A DNA stretch of 64,000 nucleotides from Spirometra erinaceieuropaei (GCA_902702965.1 CACRXP010000170.1:600641-664640); one strand, 5' to 3'; counted from the stretch's first letter, positions 46,335 to 57,444 are shown. The notes: a model not told the origin generated them from the sequence alone. Program-made: numbers and translations.

Positions 46335-47290
46335 GCTGTGTGAAACAGATGCCGTATCCAGACGTCCTTTTGTCCAGGCATGTCAGCATCCTCACATCGG
46401 ATGGCAACTGAGAGAACCAGGTCCAGCGACATCAGAAGCAGACCTTAATTATTCTTTCGTCAGAGTGTGTTGTTTTTCCTGAGGCAAATTCTCTTCAAAA
46501 GGGTAGTCAAAGGCTAGACTGCATATTCCTGAGCTTCCTGTCCTCGCAGCACGAAGGGGTAGCGATCTGTCCGTGCTTTTTACACCCACAATAGGTGACT
46601 ACTACCGTTCGTTCTAAACCCTCCGTAATTGGCGTCTGGGTGTGCTTTTCTGAATTGGCTGTGATGGACCTTGTAACAACCTTTATTCATGACTATTTGA
46701 AAAAAACGACTTCAGTGCGCGGCTGCAGGGAACTGGGGGGGGGGGGGACTCGCACGTTCACGTCTGTGTGAGTGCTTCTCGGTCAGTTTAATGGGTACTT
46801 TTTGCCGGAAACCAACATCCACCCGTAGCCCATGATGCGCGACATTTCAGAACACTTAACGCCACTTGTGCACACTAAACACACCTTTTTGTAAAAAAAA
46901 CTCATGTACGGCTTATTGTCCCTCACCCGTACGTCTCAACTTCATCAAGACCCGAACCGGAATCGGAACTTCCAACATTAGCAATATTCCAAACTAATGC
47001 CAGAGCTCACTCAAGCACTAGAGACTAACCTTACGTCACACCAGATGAGGCCCCAGCTCAACACCATGTGCGCACGTTGTGGGGTGACTTTTTGAGTGCA
47101 TAGAAAAGTTTCCAACGAAAAGTCGGCATTCCACAGCCGCCTGATGAGTGCGACATCATGATTATTCTGGGTATTGTGAGGCCTGTTTTTTTTTACCCTT
47201 TGATGTATGTCGCTGCCTGCACTTTCGGCTTATAACATACCCCCCCACCCCTGCCTCACCCCTGACTCCGTTTGTGTTTGCACTTTTTAC
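46335..47290. other. Probable intron upstream of an exon; no gene seen
   Basis: A G homopolymer is at about 46735-46748. The last bases before 47293 form a pyrimidine-rich acceptor. Confidence 0.4.
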
Positions 47291-47292
47291 AG

Positions 47293-47457
47293 GAGATGAA
47301 TCAAGTGATGGAGACTGATACGGTGGTGAACCTGCTAAAGAAGCTGCACAAGGAGTTGCCCGCCGAATCAGTGCTCAAATTCATCAAGTGCTGGATAGGC
47401 GATGCGGAGGCCCTCAACGACCGGGAGTCCTGCGTCCTCAGCCGACCCGACGCCAAG
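47293..47457 (+). CDS. Internal exon of an unrecognised gene
   Basis: A pyrimidine tract (TGCACTTTTTACAG, AG at 47291-47292) is followed by 165 bases open in phase 0, ending CCAAG|G at the assembly gap, as expected for a splice donor. The 55 residues look like a folded, helical protein: MNQVMETDTVVNLLKKLHKE, then LPAESVLKFIKCWIGDAEAL, with Cys and charged residues balanced. I do not recognise the family. The exon at 61730 starts in the same phase, so both may belong to one + strand gene. The listed Met is not a true start. Confidence 0.65.
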
Positions 47458-47458
47458 G

Positions 47459-47572
47459 NNNNNNNNNNNNNNNNNNNNNNNNNNNNNNNNNNNNNNNNNN
47501 NNNNNNNNNNNNNNNNNNNNNNNNNNNNNNNNNNNNNNNNNNNNNNNNNNNNNNNNNNNNNNNNNNNNNNNN
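47459..47572. other. Assembly gap (114 N)
   Basis: A run of N immediately after the exon's presumed donor and immediately before a GTG microsatellite. Confidence 0.99.
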
Positions 47573-47590
47573 GTGGTGGTGGTGGTGGTG
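47573..47590 (+). repeat. (GTG)n microsatellite at gap edge
   Basis: Six GTG units adjoin the gap. The true tract is probably longer and caused the gap. Confidence 0.85.
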
Positions 47591-47794
47591 CGTTGTCTTG
47601 TCAGTCCTGTCACCACCACTGCTAGCCCCACAGTTACGTGTCCATGATGACGCAAAAACCGGACGCCTCATTTGCCTAAAACTGAGAAATTCGACTGACT
47701 CGAACTTTTTCTCATGGAATTCGTCTAGCCTGCAAGCTCTGTGTAGGACAACTCACAGACCACATGCTTAGTCACTTGACCCTCACTCATTCAA

Positions 47795-47860
47795 AAACTC
47801 ACCCTGCGAAACCATTTTAAGTAAAGCAAATTACTTAGGTGAGTTTATAGTACTGATGGA
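47795..47860 (+). repeat. Family A fragment
   Basis: ATTACTTAGGTGAGTTTATAG resembles 7431-7455. Only the first part of the family is present. Confidence 0.35.
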
Positions 47861-48177
47861 AATGGATTATAAGCCCAATTTCTTTCTGCATTACGACCAA
47901 ACACAAGCATGCGTTACAGAGCTGACTCAGAGCATCCACCACCGAATCGGTTCTTCGAGCCGAAGCTCATCGGTGCCTCGCCACCTACCATTCTCAGTCT
48001 CTGCAGATCAGGTGTTTATTCGCCCAGCAATGAGCGCACACAAATCCTGTGGCTTTCCGAAGCAAAAAAACTCCATATGGGTGGCAAAGGTCACGAACAG
48101 GCAACCAGCTACCAAGCCGAAGTCGGCTAGGCTATAATAGCAGCAAGGAGGGATGACAGCACCGCTTCGGGCTTATT

Positions 48178-48850
48178 TTGCCTTCATTCAAGCAATCATC
48201 GTCGCATCATCGGAGTTTTCCCAAAGAACGTATCCGTGTGCGTCAGTCTCTATCGATTGACCTTCGCCTTTTCCACTTTTCCCTGAGATTTTTGTACGTG
48301 TCATCTAACAAGTCGAAAGACAAAAAACACCAGATACTCGTAGCACACCAACCGGCAACTTCCTTACGCACACAGCCTGTACACCCTAACGACAAGGTTG
48401 GCTACCTCGATAGAAAAGGTGTTGTCCACAGAATCCCATGTTTCAGTTGTGATGCCGTTTACTGTGGTCAAACCGGGAGATCTGTCTAAACCCGTATACA
48501 TGAACATCAGTTAGCGGTGAAGAGACGCGACCGTGTATCCCGAGTGGCCATGCACACCCTGGACACAAATTTACATGCGAGTAAACTCGTATTGTTGGCG
48601 CCTACCCAATAAGGAAAGCCCGCGATTTCCTGGAGGCAATGCACTCAGATGAGTCATGCATCAATCGGCATATCGATCTAGATACCGCGCACAAAGTCGT
48701 TAAGGAAAAATTGTAACTGGCGCAACCAATCCCGAGGAGGTAATGAAATGCGACTAACACGTATAGGCACAGACGTTGACCAATTGTGCAATCCTCTGTT
48801 AGACTCAGTCTGAAAGTTTTTTGTTTTTTGTCCACCCATAGTCTGAAGGT
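48178..48850 (+). pseudogene. PLE GIY-YIG endonuclease and 3' region
   Basis: The frame has HRIPCFSCDAVYCGQTGR at about 48427-48480: the PLE endonuclease start with two Cys and a YCGQTGR version of YIGQTGR. A stop at 48487 interrupts it; beyond it TRIHEHQLAVKRRDRVSRVA continues, then more stops. The same sequence recurs at 60640-60935. The tail passes into a degenerate GTCTGAAGG near 48841, where other copies carry a hammerhead. Confidence 0.8.
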
Positions 48851-49084
48851 GGGCCCACATTGTATTTGCTTCCATCACCAGTGTAGTACGGTGGTTATTC
48901 TCAAAGTGTATGATGACCTCTGAATACGCCTCTTTGCGATAAACTGATGTCTAAAGTGATCCATCGGTCCTTCGACGTACAAGGACATCCAGGAATGGGT
49001 GTCGTCCATCGACCTCTGTTTCGAAAGTAAATGTAATTCCTGGAAATATACAGTTAATGTTGGTATGGAGCAGATTCAACCGAT
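48850..49084 (-). pseudogene. Inverted PLE reverse transcriptase fragment
   Basis: On the - strand: ITFTFETEVDGRHPFLDVLV, then RRRTDGS, SVYRKEAYSEVIIHFENNH. This is the RT thumb block (FLD.LV, YRK), which lies downstream of YVDD in PLEs. It is inverted relative to the endonuclease pieces on both sides. Confidence 0.75.
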
Positions 49085-49310
49085 CTTTCTTGACGATAAG
49101 GCATGCATCAACCGGCATTTCGATTTTGATACCACATACAAAGTCGTTAAGGATAGATTCAAACTGACTCAACCAATCTTGAGATGATGACCTTAACACG
49201 AATCATAGAATGCTTTTACCAGACGCAGTCTAGAAGTTAATTGTTTTTGCACGCCGTTGTCTGAAGACGAGCTGGGGAACCAGGTTCGAAAATCCACACA
49301 ATAAAATTTG
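49085..49310 (+). mobile_element. PLE 3' tail joined to the inverted RT piece
   Basis: CGGCATTTCGATTTTGATAC, AAAGTCGTTAAGGATAG and ACTCAACCAATCTTGAGATG parallel 48665-48750, then the TTAATTGTTTTTGC tail with a hammerhead-like motif and AATAAA (49300-49305). Inverted 5' part plus direct 3' part is what a twin-priming-like insertion would leave. Confidence 0.65.
49261..49295 (+). ncRNA. Second-type hammerhead-like motif in PLE tail
   Basis: CTGAAGA, spacer C, stem II GAGC/GGTTC around GGGG-containing loop, then GAAAATCC. Same layout as the other motif (box, one spacer base, stem, GAAA) but different sequence. AATAAA follows five bases later. Confidence 0.5.
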
Positions 49311-49494
49311 CTGTTTCCCAAAGAACTTCACCTTTTTAATTATATTTCTGGGAGGCCTGTTTTTCAATAAATATATATGTATATTTGCCATATATTTAAT
49401 AACGTGGGGCTCACTGGTCCGTAATGGACTGGGAGCTCGATCTGGAGTCTGCAAGCAGTCGAACAGGAACTAGTAATGTATACAGGCGATTTCT

Positions 49495-49645
49495 AACAAA
49501 GTCATGGGAGACTAGAATCGCCATTTCTGGTTTACTAGCCGTCATCTGCCAGCCATGCATAAGTCAAGGTATGGATTAGCTAAAATTCGAAGCCAGGGAT
49601 ACTTGGTCATCGCGTCTAACACTCGGCTAGTGAGTGACGGGCCCA
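49495..49645 (-). repeat. SINE C copy, partial
   Basis: GGGAGACTAGAATCGCCATT, TTTACTAGCCGTCATCTGCC and a weak B-box region match the 40.4-kb copies. Confidence 0.5.
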
Positions 49646-49649
49646 TACT

Positions 49650-51895
49650 CCTGTTCGTTGTGATCCGAAATATTAACTACGTTAAAATTGCGTTCACAGG
49701 TCGGGTTGCGGGAAATGTTCGTCCTGTCGAGCCTTGAGGCCTTAGCGCGTTCATCTCCCAACCAGGGCGGAGGAAAGACAGCGTGTTCAGGGCCCACGCT
49801 GTATTTGCTTCCATCACCAGTACGGTTGCTCCTCATGTTGGCAGACTCAGTCCAGTCCGTCTCTAATGCATGCAATGAGTTAGTGTGACCCCGTGTTGGT
49901 TTCACGCCGCCGCCGCAGCGCAGCTCATTATGTGTTCAAAAAACGCGCACCAGGGGAGGTGCGTGGGCAAACAGGTGAAACCAGAATTAAATGCAAGCAT
50001 GGAGAATGATTGTGCTACCGCATGCTGATTACGAGAATGGAGGTCGCTAAACCAGAAATCTCGCAGTGACTGCGAACGCCCTATGGCAGAAGGAGAGGAG
50101 ACGGCGCAAGTACGAATAAGTGTGCACACAAACACACACACTCTAGGTGGCACGTTATAGTACACGCATTAATCAGTGCATAGATGGTTTACGTTCCAAG
50201 CCAGCGCAGATTCGCCTGCTCCCATTCCGGATAAAACGGCAGCAGCAGCCCGAGAATGTGACAGGCAAGGAAACCCTCTTCGCAGGGACGCCGTACCGTC
50301 TGCACGTTGGAGGGCGGCGTCAGATTAGCGATAGAACTTGAGGACTGCGACTGCTTGTCAAGTGGGGACTGGGTAAGACGCACAAAGGTGAGCGAGAACG
50401 TGAATCATATATGCAGAAGCAGAGCGCAGGGATTGTGCCAGATGCTCGAACAACTGATGGGAAAATGCGGCCACCACAGATGTACAGACTAAAAGCCAGG
50501 TAAGGGACAAACGCGCGCGCGCATAGGAACCCAAGCAAACTGCATCACGTGATCCGGGGGCGGCCAGAGGACTCTCTCAAAATCACAGAAATCGAGCTGA
50601 TCAACTCCACTCAGCGCGTCGTACAACGTTGGGCGGACAGTTGGGAGCCCTGTCACTCCAGAGCGCGGGAGGGAATATTTTAAAGCAATGCAAGGATCAG
50701 GGGCAAACGGCCTGCATACTGCGCGAGTGCCCAGTTGAGGATAATCAACTCTCCTCTGTCCATTAGCTGGGCAGTAGCGTTAGGTTTTATCGACTCCGGA
50801 CATTCCGCGCGCGTCTTTTGCTGTCAACAGTTCATCGCCTGAGAATCACAGACCTTAAATGGTATCAGGATAGGCGACTATGACCTATTGCCACCACCGG
50901 TTTCTCTACTGACGAAGATCTCTCACTCGCGATCCAGAGAAATGGGACCAAGGTTGTTTCTGGGATTCCAACTGAGACATCTCGGCACCACGCGCCCGTA
51001 GCGCGAAGCCAGGACCAGCAGTGCCTCATGACTGTATCTAACGTGCTAATTGATACTGTGTAGCATTCGCCCTGCTCCTGGTTGTGACTACACAGGCCTC
51101 TGCCATACTCAGAACTGCCCGTAAGCCGATGTTTACGACGTCTGGAACTCGTATATTTACCATTGGACTGATCTTAGGCCGGCTGGGTTGGGAGAAGCTC
51201 AGCTGATCGGTCCGATAATCGGTTCCATCTCTACCTTTCCACTTCTGCACAAAGTTGGATAAATATCGCCTTCTACCAGTGGTGGACAAGTGTCTTCGAC
51301 CGCAAAGTCGGAGGGGATCATCCTTGTTTTCCAAAAGTCTACTCTCTGGTTCATTTCAGCCGCGTGAAATACAGGACATTTGTGCCAGATCTGTAGCTCC
51401 CTCGTCGTAATCATAATCCACAAGCGTGCCAACTTGTTGTTTGTAAACAACGCAGACCCGTGTTGTCGCAGACATGATGCAGCGGTGGCCTATGCGTGGA
51501 TTTTGTTATTACGGAGCGGATGTACGCAGCGTTTACCTCACAACCGCCCTTCTAAAGTAGCAAAGCAACGCCCAGGGCAAAGAAGTCATGCTTGGACGCA
51601 TCAGCTGACAAGCCTAAACACCCCATCTGCATCTGCCACACACTTCCTCACAATTTTGCGAGTACTGGACCCAACTGGACGACCGTTCGGATCTCGCATA
51701 ATTGAGTTTACAGTAGAGGCTGCAGTAAAGAGGAGCCATTGTAATCTGATCTTCAATTCTGAGTGCAGTCGCTTTATCCCATCAGTTGTCAACCACCTGT
51801 CACCGCCAGTGTTATCTATGCGTATGCCACGTAGACCATGTAGGTCCAGTAGTCTGATTGTGACGGGCAGCGCAGGAGTTGCCTCAAACCAACAC
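49650..51895. other. No confident gene
   Basis: The bases TGTATTTGCTTCCATCACCA at about 49799 also occur at 48860, so a small PLE scrap lies at 49785-49830. A CA tract is near 50125. The longest + frame (51380-52078) has no motif and runs into family D. Confidence 0.35.
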
Positions 51896-51899
51896 GGTG

Positions 51900-52090
51900 A
51901 CCAGGTCGGGGTGCGACATGCGTTGTTGGGCTGCTCACCCCATAATAAATCTCATACATGGGGTGTAGTGGCACGCCAAGGCGCTTACTCGCGCCGCACT
52001 GGCCATGTGTGTCCAATCCCGCCTCCGGTTTTATGGATTCTGTCTTTACACCGGACCCTGGGGGGGGGGGAGGGGTGAGGGACACGTGTG
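51900..52090 (-). repeat. Family D repeat (-), partial
   Basis: GGCCATGTGTGTCCAATCCC, GCCTCCGGTTTTATGGATT and ACACCGGACCCTGG resemble the reverse complement of 36270-36360. A G homopolymer follows. Confidence 0.45.
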
Positions 52091-52094
52091 CAAT

Positions 52095-53570
52095 ACGGTG
52101 GGTTTTGGTGGGGGAAAACGTAAGATAGATATTTCACGAGTCTGCCTTTCTAGAGGTCAGTTCACAATCAGGTCACCTCTGCGCCCCCACCCTGACGCCG
52201 CCGCGAACTCCGCTTGAGCTGGACAGGAAGTTGCTCCTTGTGGCTTTTGTGATGTTCGGTCGGTGCGTTCGGGCCACAGCCGCGCGGCCCGTAGATTCTG
52301 CCCTCGGGGATAGGCATTTCCACACTTCGGCATACTAGGCTGTACAGTTCAGAGTCGGCTGCCTGCAACGCTGTGAAGCTTTTGGTGTAACCGCCACGTC
52401 TATATCACCACCTACTCCTCCTCCTCTGCTGCAAATATTTTGTCGCCATTCCCTGTAGTTAACGCGACTGTAGTAAACTCAGCAAGAAAAAAACATGGTT
52501 GGGACCGCCATGACTTTTACCAGGGCGCTGTACACTTTCAAACCAAACCGCAAGGCTTGGACAGCCCCGCGTTCGGCTACTCTCATGGCAGTCTCTTCCT
52601 CACTGCTCGGTTATTACACCCGTTCTAATTTGTAAGTTCTCCATGTGTTGTAGTCGAGTCGTTGGCGGGAAGAAATTTCGGCATTACCATGTCTGTAGTA
52701 TGAATCTGTGGTCTAGGCAACCAGTCTGTCTGTGCTTACATTCTCACTGCGGGAACTCCTGGGCGACGGGAGATGCCCGTCAGGTCCGGCGTGAAGCAGT
52801 TCTGACCTGGTCGGGGATGGCGGCGCACCTTTTTAGGCCGACCCCCGCCCCCGCGCGTGCTACCGTGCAGCTCCTTCTCGGGCCCTTGGAGAGTGTTCGT
52901 GCGTGCGCGAAATCGGCCCAGCTGCTGTGCGCTGATTCGCCTTTGATCAGGCCGTCGTAGTTGTTGCAACACCGGTAACGCTCGCTAAGGGCCGTTTTCA
53001 CTTCCCCCTCCCCTCCCCGCCGCCCCCCCCTTACTCTCCCTACTTCCACTCCCTCTCTAGATGCTCTGTCGTTTGCCTGACAGCAAAGAGTTAATGCGTG
53101 TGTGCGCACGCAGGCTAATTGCTTTTGGGTTAAATTAATGAAATTTAGCGTTTCTGTTCACGCGCCCGCGCGCGCTGGCGTGCCACTTTTATGGGATTCC
53201 ACTGCTCCCTCTCTGAGCAAATGCGTGCGTATCACTGTTTGGGGCAATATCAAAGGCCGTGGGAGAGTAGGACTGCCTACTGAGCGCTTGCGAGAGCCCC
53301 CTTCCTGCAGAGGTGCACGTCTTTTCTCGCCTCCATTCCTGTTGCACCCTTGCCGGCTACATTGCCTCTCAAACTTTCGGTTTTTATCCCCCTTCGTCCA
53401 TCCCTGCTTACGAGAACAGTCTTGGGGTACGTCGAGCAGACTGCGCGGGTCCAGCACGTCTATACCTGTTGTTACATGCATGGGATCAACATGCGGAGAC
53501 CCAGTTACCTATCCATTGTACTGCCTCACCTCTGAGGTATAGACGCCAATGCCAGAACAGACCAGTTCGG
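52095..53570. other. No recognisable gene
   Basis: GC-rich with many overlapping shadow frames on both strands. I could not separate a real exon. Confidence 0.3.
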
Positions 53571-53575
53571 GCATG

Positions 53576-53940
53576 GGCGGGAATACAGTGTCCCAACACT
53601 TAGAATTGTCTATTCCCCCACCAGCCTGTTTTACGGGCGGACTACTACTACCACTAATACTACTACTACCACTACCACTACTACTACTGCTACTACTACC
53701 ACTACTACCGCTGTTACTACTAATACTACTACCACTGGCGGGAATACAGTGTCGCAAAACTGAAGAAAACTTTTTCCCCCGTCTACCACCACTGATACGG
53801 CGAATACTACTAATAATCCTACTATTAGTACTACTACTACTACCACCGCCACCACGGCTGCCAATGCTACTCTACCAACGCTTACGGTATGGGTAACTAA
53901 CTGCAATAATACTAGCATCAGTAACGGAGTGTTGCGACAC
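53576..53940 (+). repeat. ACT/ACC trinucleotide repeat block with duplicated border
   Basis: The 17-mer GGCGGGAATACAGTGTC stands exactly at 53576-53592 and again at 53737-53753. Between and beyond lie dozens of ACT, ACC and AAT triplets. The long Leu-, Val- and Ser-rich frames here are artefacts of the repeat. Confidence 0.8.
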
Positions 53941-53944
53941 TGGT

Positions 53945-54240
53945 ATCCAACCCGGGCATGTTCTTCGTCGTCCACTTCAGGAGCTCAGTGTTACTGCCCT
54001 CGATCCGGCACCGTTGCCCCATTGGAGGCGTCAAAGAGGGGGTCAGTTCAAAACCTGGCTCGACACTGTCCGTCAAGACATGGAGGTGGTTCTTGAACCT
54101 TCGGTATTCGGTCTCCGTCGTTGGCGAAGGGAATGGGTTGAACTGTCCAGCTCTGCTGCCGCGGATCGTCACGCGTGGAGAGGCACAGTTCGGGACATCA
54201 TCGAGGCCGGCTAGATCAGGCATGATCGCAGCCGTATCAA
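53945..54240 (+). pseudogene. RTE-like LINE C-terminal end
   Basis: The frame 54014-54214 ends QFKTWLDTVRQDMEVVLEPS, then VFGLRRWRREWVELSS and DRHAWRGTVRDIIEAG with a stop at 54212. This is the usual last stretch of RTE-type ORF2 (K.W...+ + DRxAWR..V). It matches the - strand 55915-56200 and + strand 25600-25860 tails. Upstream RT is absent. Confidence 0.75.
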
Positions 54241-54299
54241 GTAAGTAAGATCAGGCCAGTACGTGTGACACCCACTGACCTGAGGGGCGAAGAATGACT

Positions 54300-54690
54300 C
54301 GTCGTCTAACAGTTCAGCCGTCTTTTCCGACGATGTCCACCGTGTGCTCCACAGCAAGGCGGATCAGGGACGGTAACTTGCGCGTGAACCGGTTTATTAG
54401 TGAATGTAGACTTCCGCAGCATCTACCGCCCTCTCCTCCTCCCCCACCTGAGCCCGGTGTCAAGATATAGTCAAGAAGACCGGAGGCGGGGGGGGAGGAG
54501 GGCGCAGGTGGATGGCACGGTCGAGCCCGCACCTTGGCGTTCCACTTCACACTCCCTGGTCCACACAACAACAACAATGGGGGGAAAGGACAGGAGTCCC
54601 AGTGTGAGCGACGTCTGTCGACAACCGGTTCTGCCACCGCACCCCCCGAAATGACTTGTCAGCCACTGCGCTCACGCCCATCGCCTCGTC
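54300..54690 (+). repeat. Family D repeat
   Basis: CGACGATGTCCACCGTGTGC, GGGACGGTAACTTGCGCGTG, GCATCTACCGCCCTCTCC, GCCCGGTGTCAAGATATAG and AGGCGGGGGG, in family order, with a CAA tract where 45.0 kb also has one. Confidence 0.7.
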
Positions 54691-54699
54691 TGGCCACTG

Positions 54700-55745
54700 C
54701 AAAACGGGCATTTGGAAGAGCTAATGACGTCGGGGTAGCGCCAATCTGCCTCTGATCCAAATCATGTGCAGTTCGTCACTGCTCCCGGGCGTAATTTGTA
54801 CACCGTGGAGTTTTCCTGGTGGAGATAGCCTTTTCTCTAGGTCGGTTGACCTAAAAGCTACTTCGTGATTTCAGAAGTTGTCATTGTTGGCAGTGCCCAT
54901 GAACGAAACAGAACATCACGAAACTGCAATTTTTTGTCACCAGCCACATGTACTAATTTCTGTCAAAGGCGGAGCAGGCCCCACGCGCTTCTATGTCCTA
55001 TCTGCAGGCGGCTGCATTGGAGGGAAAATGAGCTTATCACCTCCCAAACGTCGACGTCGTAGCCTAAGTGTACGTCAGTTGGGTTGTGACAGAAAAGTCT
55101 CACCAAAACCGACGTCTAACCATTCCCACTCTCTCTCTCTCCCCTCGCCCTAACACCACACCAACTGATTTCACTAGAGCACTCATTCGATGCAGCCTAG
55201 TTGCCCCTTTTCGAATCCAGCGTAAACTCAACACCTGCTTGAGGGAGTTGAACAGGATTGCGCGCCTCGACGTCCGCTACTGGCTGCGATTGACAGATAT
55301 TCACGGGAGAATTGACCCGGTGAAATTATTGAGTTGGTCAATTTCGGTTGTCGATGCTTCTGTTAATAAATGTCATGGAGCGACTACTTGGAACCCTTAC
55401 GTCCAATTTTTGTCGACCTCTTCGCGTTTGCGTTCCAGCTCCCCCCTCCCTTCCCCCTCGATGGCAATATCGTCGTCTAGTTGCCGACAGTCCAAATCTT
55501 ACTTATGCAGCGCGGGGGCGACGGCGAGAATTCTGAAAAATCTCGGGATTAGCATGGATCATAAACCGAAATCAGCATTGAGACAACAAATCGTGAGGCC
55601 CAAGGATTACCGGGCAGACATGCTCACGACCTGTGTATCCAGCGGAAGCGCAAGTGCATCTACCATCAGGGAACCAGGTGCAATAGCCCTAGTTTGCTGA
55701 TCCTGGAATAGCAGGCGCATACAGTCCTTGAGGTCCAATCAATGT
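54700..55745. other. No recognisable gene
   Basis: A 210-codon + frame (55068-55700) is open but Ser/Thr-rich and featureless, with no splice borders I would trust. Confidence 0.3.
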
Positions 55746-55749
55746 TACA

Positions 55750-55885
55750 CTTATGTATATGTCAGTACCGACGAAAACAAGGGAGACCGAAATGGCCATT
55801 TCCGGCTTGTTGGCCGTCATCGGCCAGTCAGGCTCAACTCAAAATGTTGAACACCTGAGATTCGAGCGGGCTCATTAAATCTAGC
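55750..55885 (-). repeat. SINE C copy, partial
   Basis: CAGTACCGACGAAAACAAGG, GAGACCGAAATGGCCATTTC and CGGCTTGTTGGCCGTCATCG match the other copies; the tRNA-like head is only partly kept. Confidence 0.6.
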
Positions 55886-55914
55886 ATACCACTTGCACTT
55901 CTACTTGATGCGGC

Positions 55915-56575
55915 TGTGATTATGCGTCATCTAACCGGCCTCGATGATGTCCTGAACTGTACTTCTCCACCCGTGTCAATTCGCGGCAACAGATCTGGAC
56001 TCCTCAACCCATTATCCTCACCAACAACGGAGACCGAATACCGAAGGTCCGAGAGTCACTTCCATGTGTCGAGCCGGGTTTTGAGTTGACCCTTTCTTCG
56101 ATGCCTCCAGTTTGGTAGCAATGCCGGATCGAGGGCAGTATAATTGAGCTCCTGGGACGGACGACGGAGAATTTTCCCAAACTTCCCCAGACGTCTTTCT
56201 TGAATGGTCTGGGATATCCTGCGATATTGTCACAGCGGGTGCGAACTGTCTCATTTGAGACGAAGTCGGTGTACTTCACTCGAAGGATGGTCCTCGGACA
56301 GCGGTGGTCAATTACCTCCAGTTCCTGCTTGTCTTCCACGCGCAAAGCCAAGCATTCACAATCGTAGAGGAGGACTGACCGAACGGGTGAACGGTACGCG
56401 CGAACCTTTGTGGCGATAGGGACGCCACGCCGGGTCCATTGACACTTTCTAAGGATCGAAAAAACCCTCCCAGCAGCATGCTTTCGGGAGACAATGTCGT
56501 TGGACCTTGTCCTAGAGTCATGAACGGACTAGAATCGTCTGACAAGGATAACAGTGAAGTCATCCGCAATAACAT
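55915..56575 (-). pseudogene. RTE-like RT end and C-terminal region
   Basis: A frame near 56575-56540 gives VIADDFTVI (the A/F-ADD catalytic box). The frame 56351-56004 gives ALRVEDKQELEVIDHRCPRT, then ILRVKYTDFVSNETVRTRCD. The block 'YDCECLALRVED' (family form YGCE.W.LR.ED), followed by DHRC, is diagnostic of RTE-type ORF2. Frame shifts separate the pieces. Confidence 0.8.
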
Positions 56576-56668
56576 CGATGAGCCTTATGCAGCGATAGTT
56601 CTCGCACTTTGCCCTACCTCCTTTCTTGAAAACTGGCTCCAGTCCTAGCCCCAGTTATTAGGAACTAT

Positions 56669-56794
56669 AAAAGATGAAGATGCGATCACTGGAAAAAGAA
56701 ATTTATTGGCCTGACGTTTCGGATTCTCACTCGAATCCATCATCAGAGACAGTCGCAGATAAAGGGATCGGCGATCGTGTCTCCTTCTCCAAAG
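56669..56794 (-). mobile_element. Hammerhead unit nested in RTE element
   Basis: About 126 bp with GATGAAGATGCGATCACTGG on one side and GGCGATCGTGTCTCCTTCTC on the other as imperfect inverted arms around an intact motif. GGAACTAT occurs at 56661-56668 and 56795-56802, a possible 8-bp target duplication. TTTATT (AATAAA on -) is at 56702-56707. Confidence 0.65.
56713..56746 (-). ncRNA. Hammerhead ribozyme motif, intact core
   Basis: On the - strand: CTGATGA, spacer T, stem II GGATTC/GAATCC (six pairs) with loop GAGTGA, GAAAC, GTC. The bases before CTGATGA (GTCT) can pair with those after GTC (AGGC) as a short stem I. The ACGT at the GAAAC|GTC junction is self-complementary, so stem III could form only between two copies. 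Confidence 0.75.
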
Positions 56795-56868
56795 GGAACT
56801 ATCTTATCTTTCCACGCTTGATCTATTACCTCATTGAACCAGATCAACAGAGTGTCGACACACGAATT

Positions 56869-57444
56869 TCAGATTTCAGGGGGAATTCGGTCCACCTCGG
56901 GCGCCTTTTTGTGCAGCCTCTGTATTGCATCGGCAATTTCTCTCCCAAAGGGCGGGTTGCATGCCACTGCATAGGTCGGATCGGAATAAAACTCCGCTGC
57001 AGAGGAGAACGAGAGTTTAATGAGCTCCTCACCAGAATTGAGAAGGTGCTCTAAGTGATCACACCAACGACCAACCTTGGCCGAGTTGTCAGCACTAAAG
57101 CCGTCATTCACATCGCGAACAAGCGTGCTAATTACGGAGGACATACCATTAACTTGGCCAACAATTTGATAGAGTTTTCTACCGTGACCAACGTGTGAGA
57201 CCTGCTTCATGGAGGCCGATGTTTCAGTCCAATATTTCTTCCGGTCATTCCTTGCACACTTTGCTGTCAGTTCCTCCCGGAGTTGGCGGAAGAAGCCATC
57301 GTTATGGGATCGGACTCGAGTCGTCTGGACGGAGAACTGCAGGGTGCTTCCGTTGACGCAGTCGCTGCGGCGCCGCTGCGTGAATCCAAGGATTTTCTCA
57401 GCTCTCCCATAGGCTGATGAGTTGTCGAAGTTTTTCGACATCAA
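56869..57444 (-). pseudogene. RTE-like linker between endonuclease and RT
   Basis: A 191-codon frame with REELTAKCARNDRKKYWTET, then GHGRKLYQIVGQVNG, VGRWCDHLEHLLNS and ending RLHKKAPEVDRIPPEI. The end corresponds to the 'NKAPGEDGIPAEIY' opening of RTE-clade RT; the pre-RT AREDDR..YW pattern is also present. It is the longest intact part of this element. It stops where the nested unit and deletion begin. Confidence 0.8.

Noticed and set aside
47135..47170. CTGATGAG word near 47142
   Set aside because: No GAAA box follows at stem II distance; not a hammerhead.
47272..47771. Frames running through the N block
   Set aside because: The extension past 47458 is an artefact of undefined bases; only the exon before the gap is supported.
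51380..52078. 232-codon + frame
   Set aside because: Its last third lies in a family D repeat in antisense, and the rest has no motif.
53549..53975. Long Leu/Val/Ser-rich frames on both strands
   Set aside because: Produced by the ACT/ACC trinucleotide repeat.
55068..55700. 210-codon + frame
   Set aside because: Low-complexity Ser/Thr/Arg composition and no family resemblance; could be chance in GC-balanced DNA.
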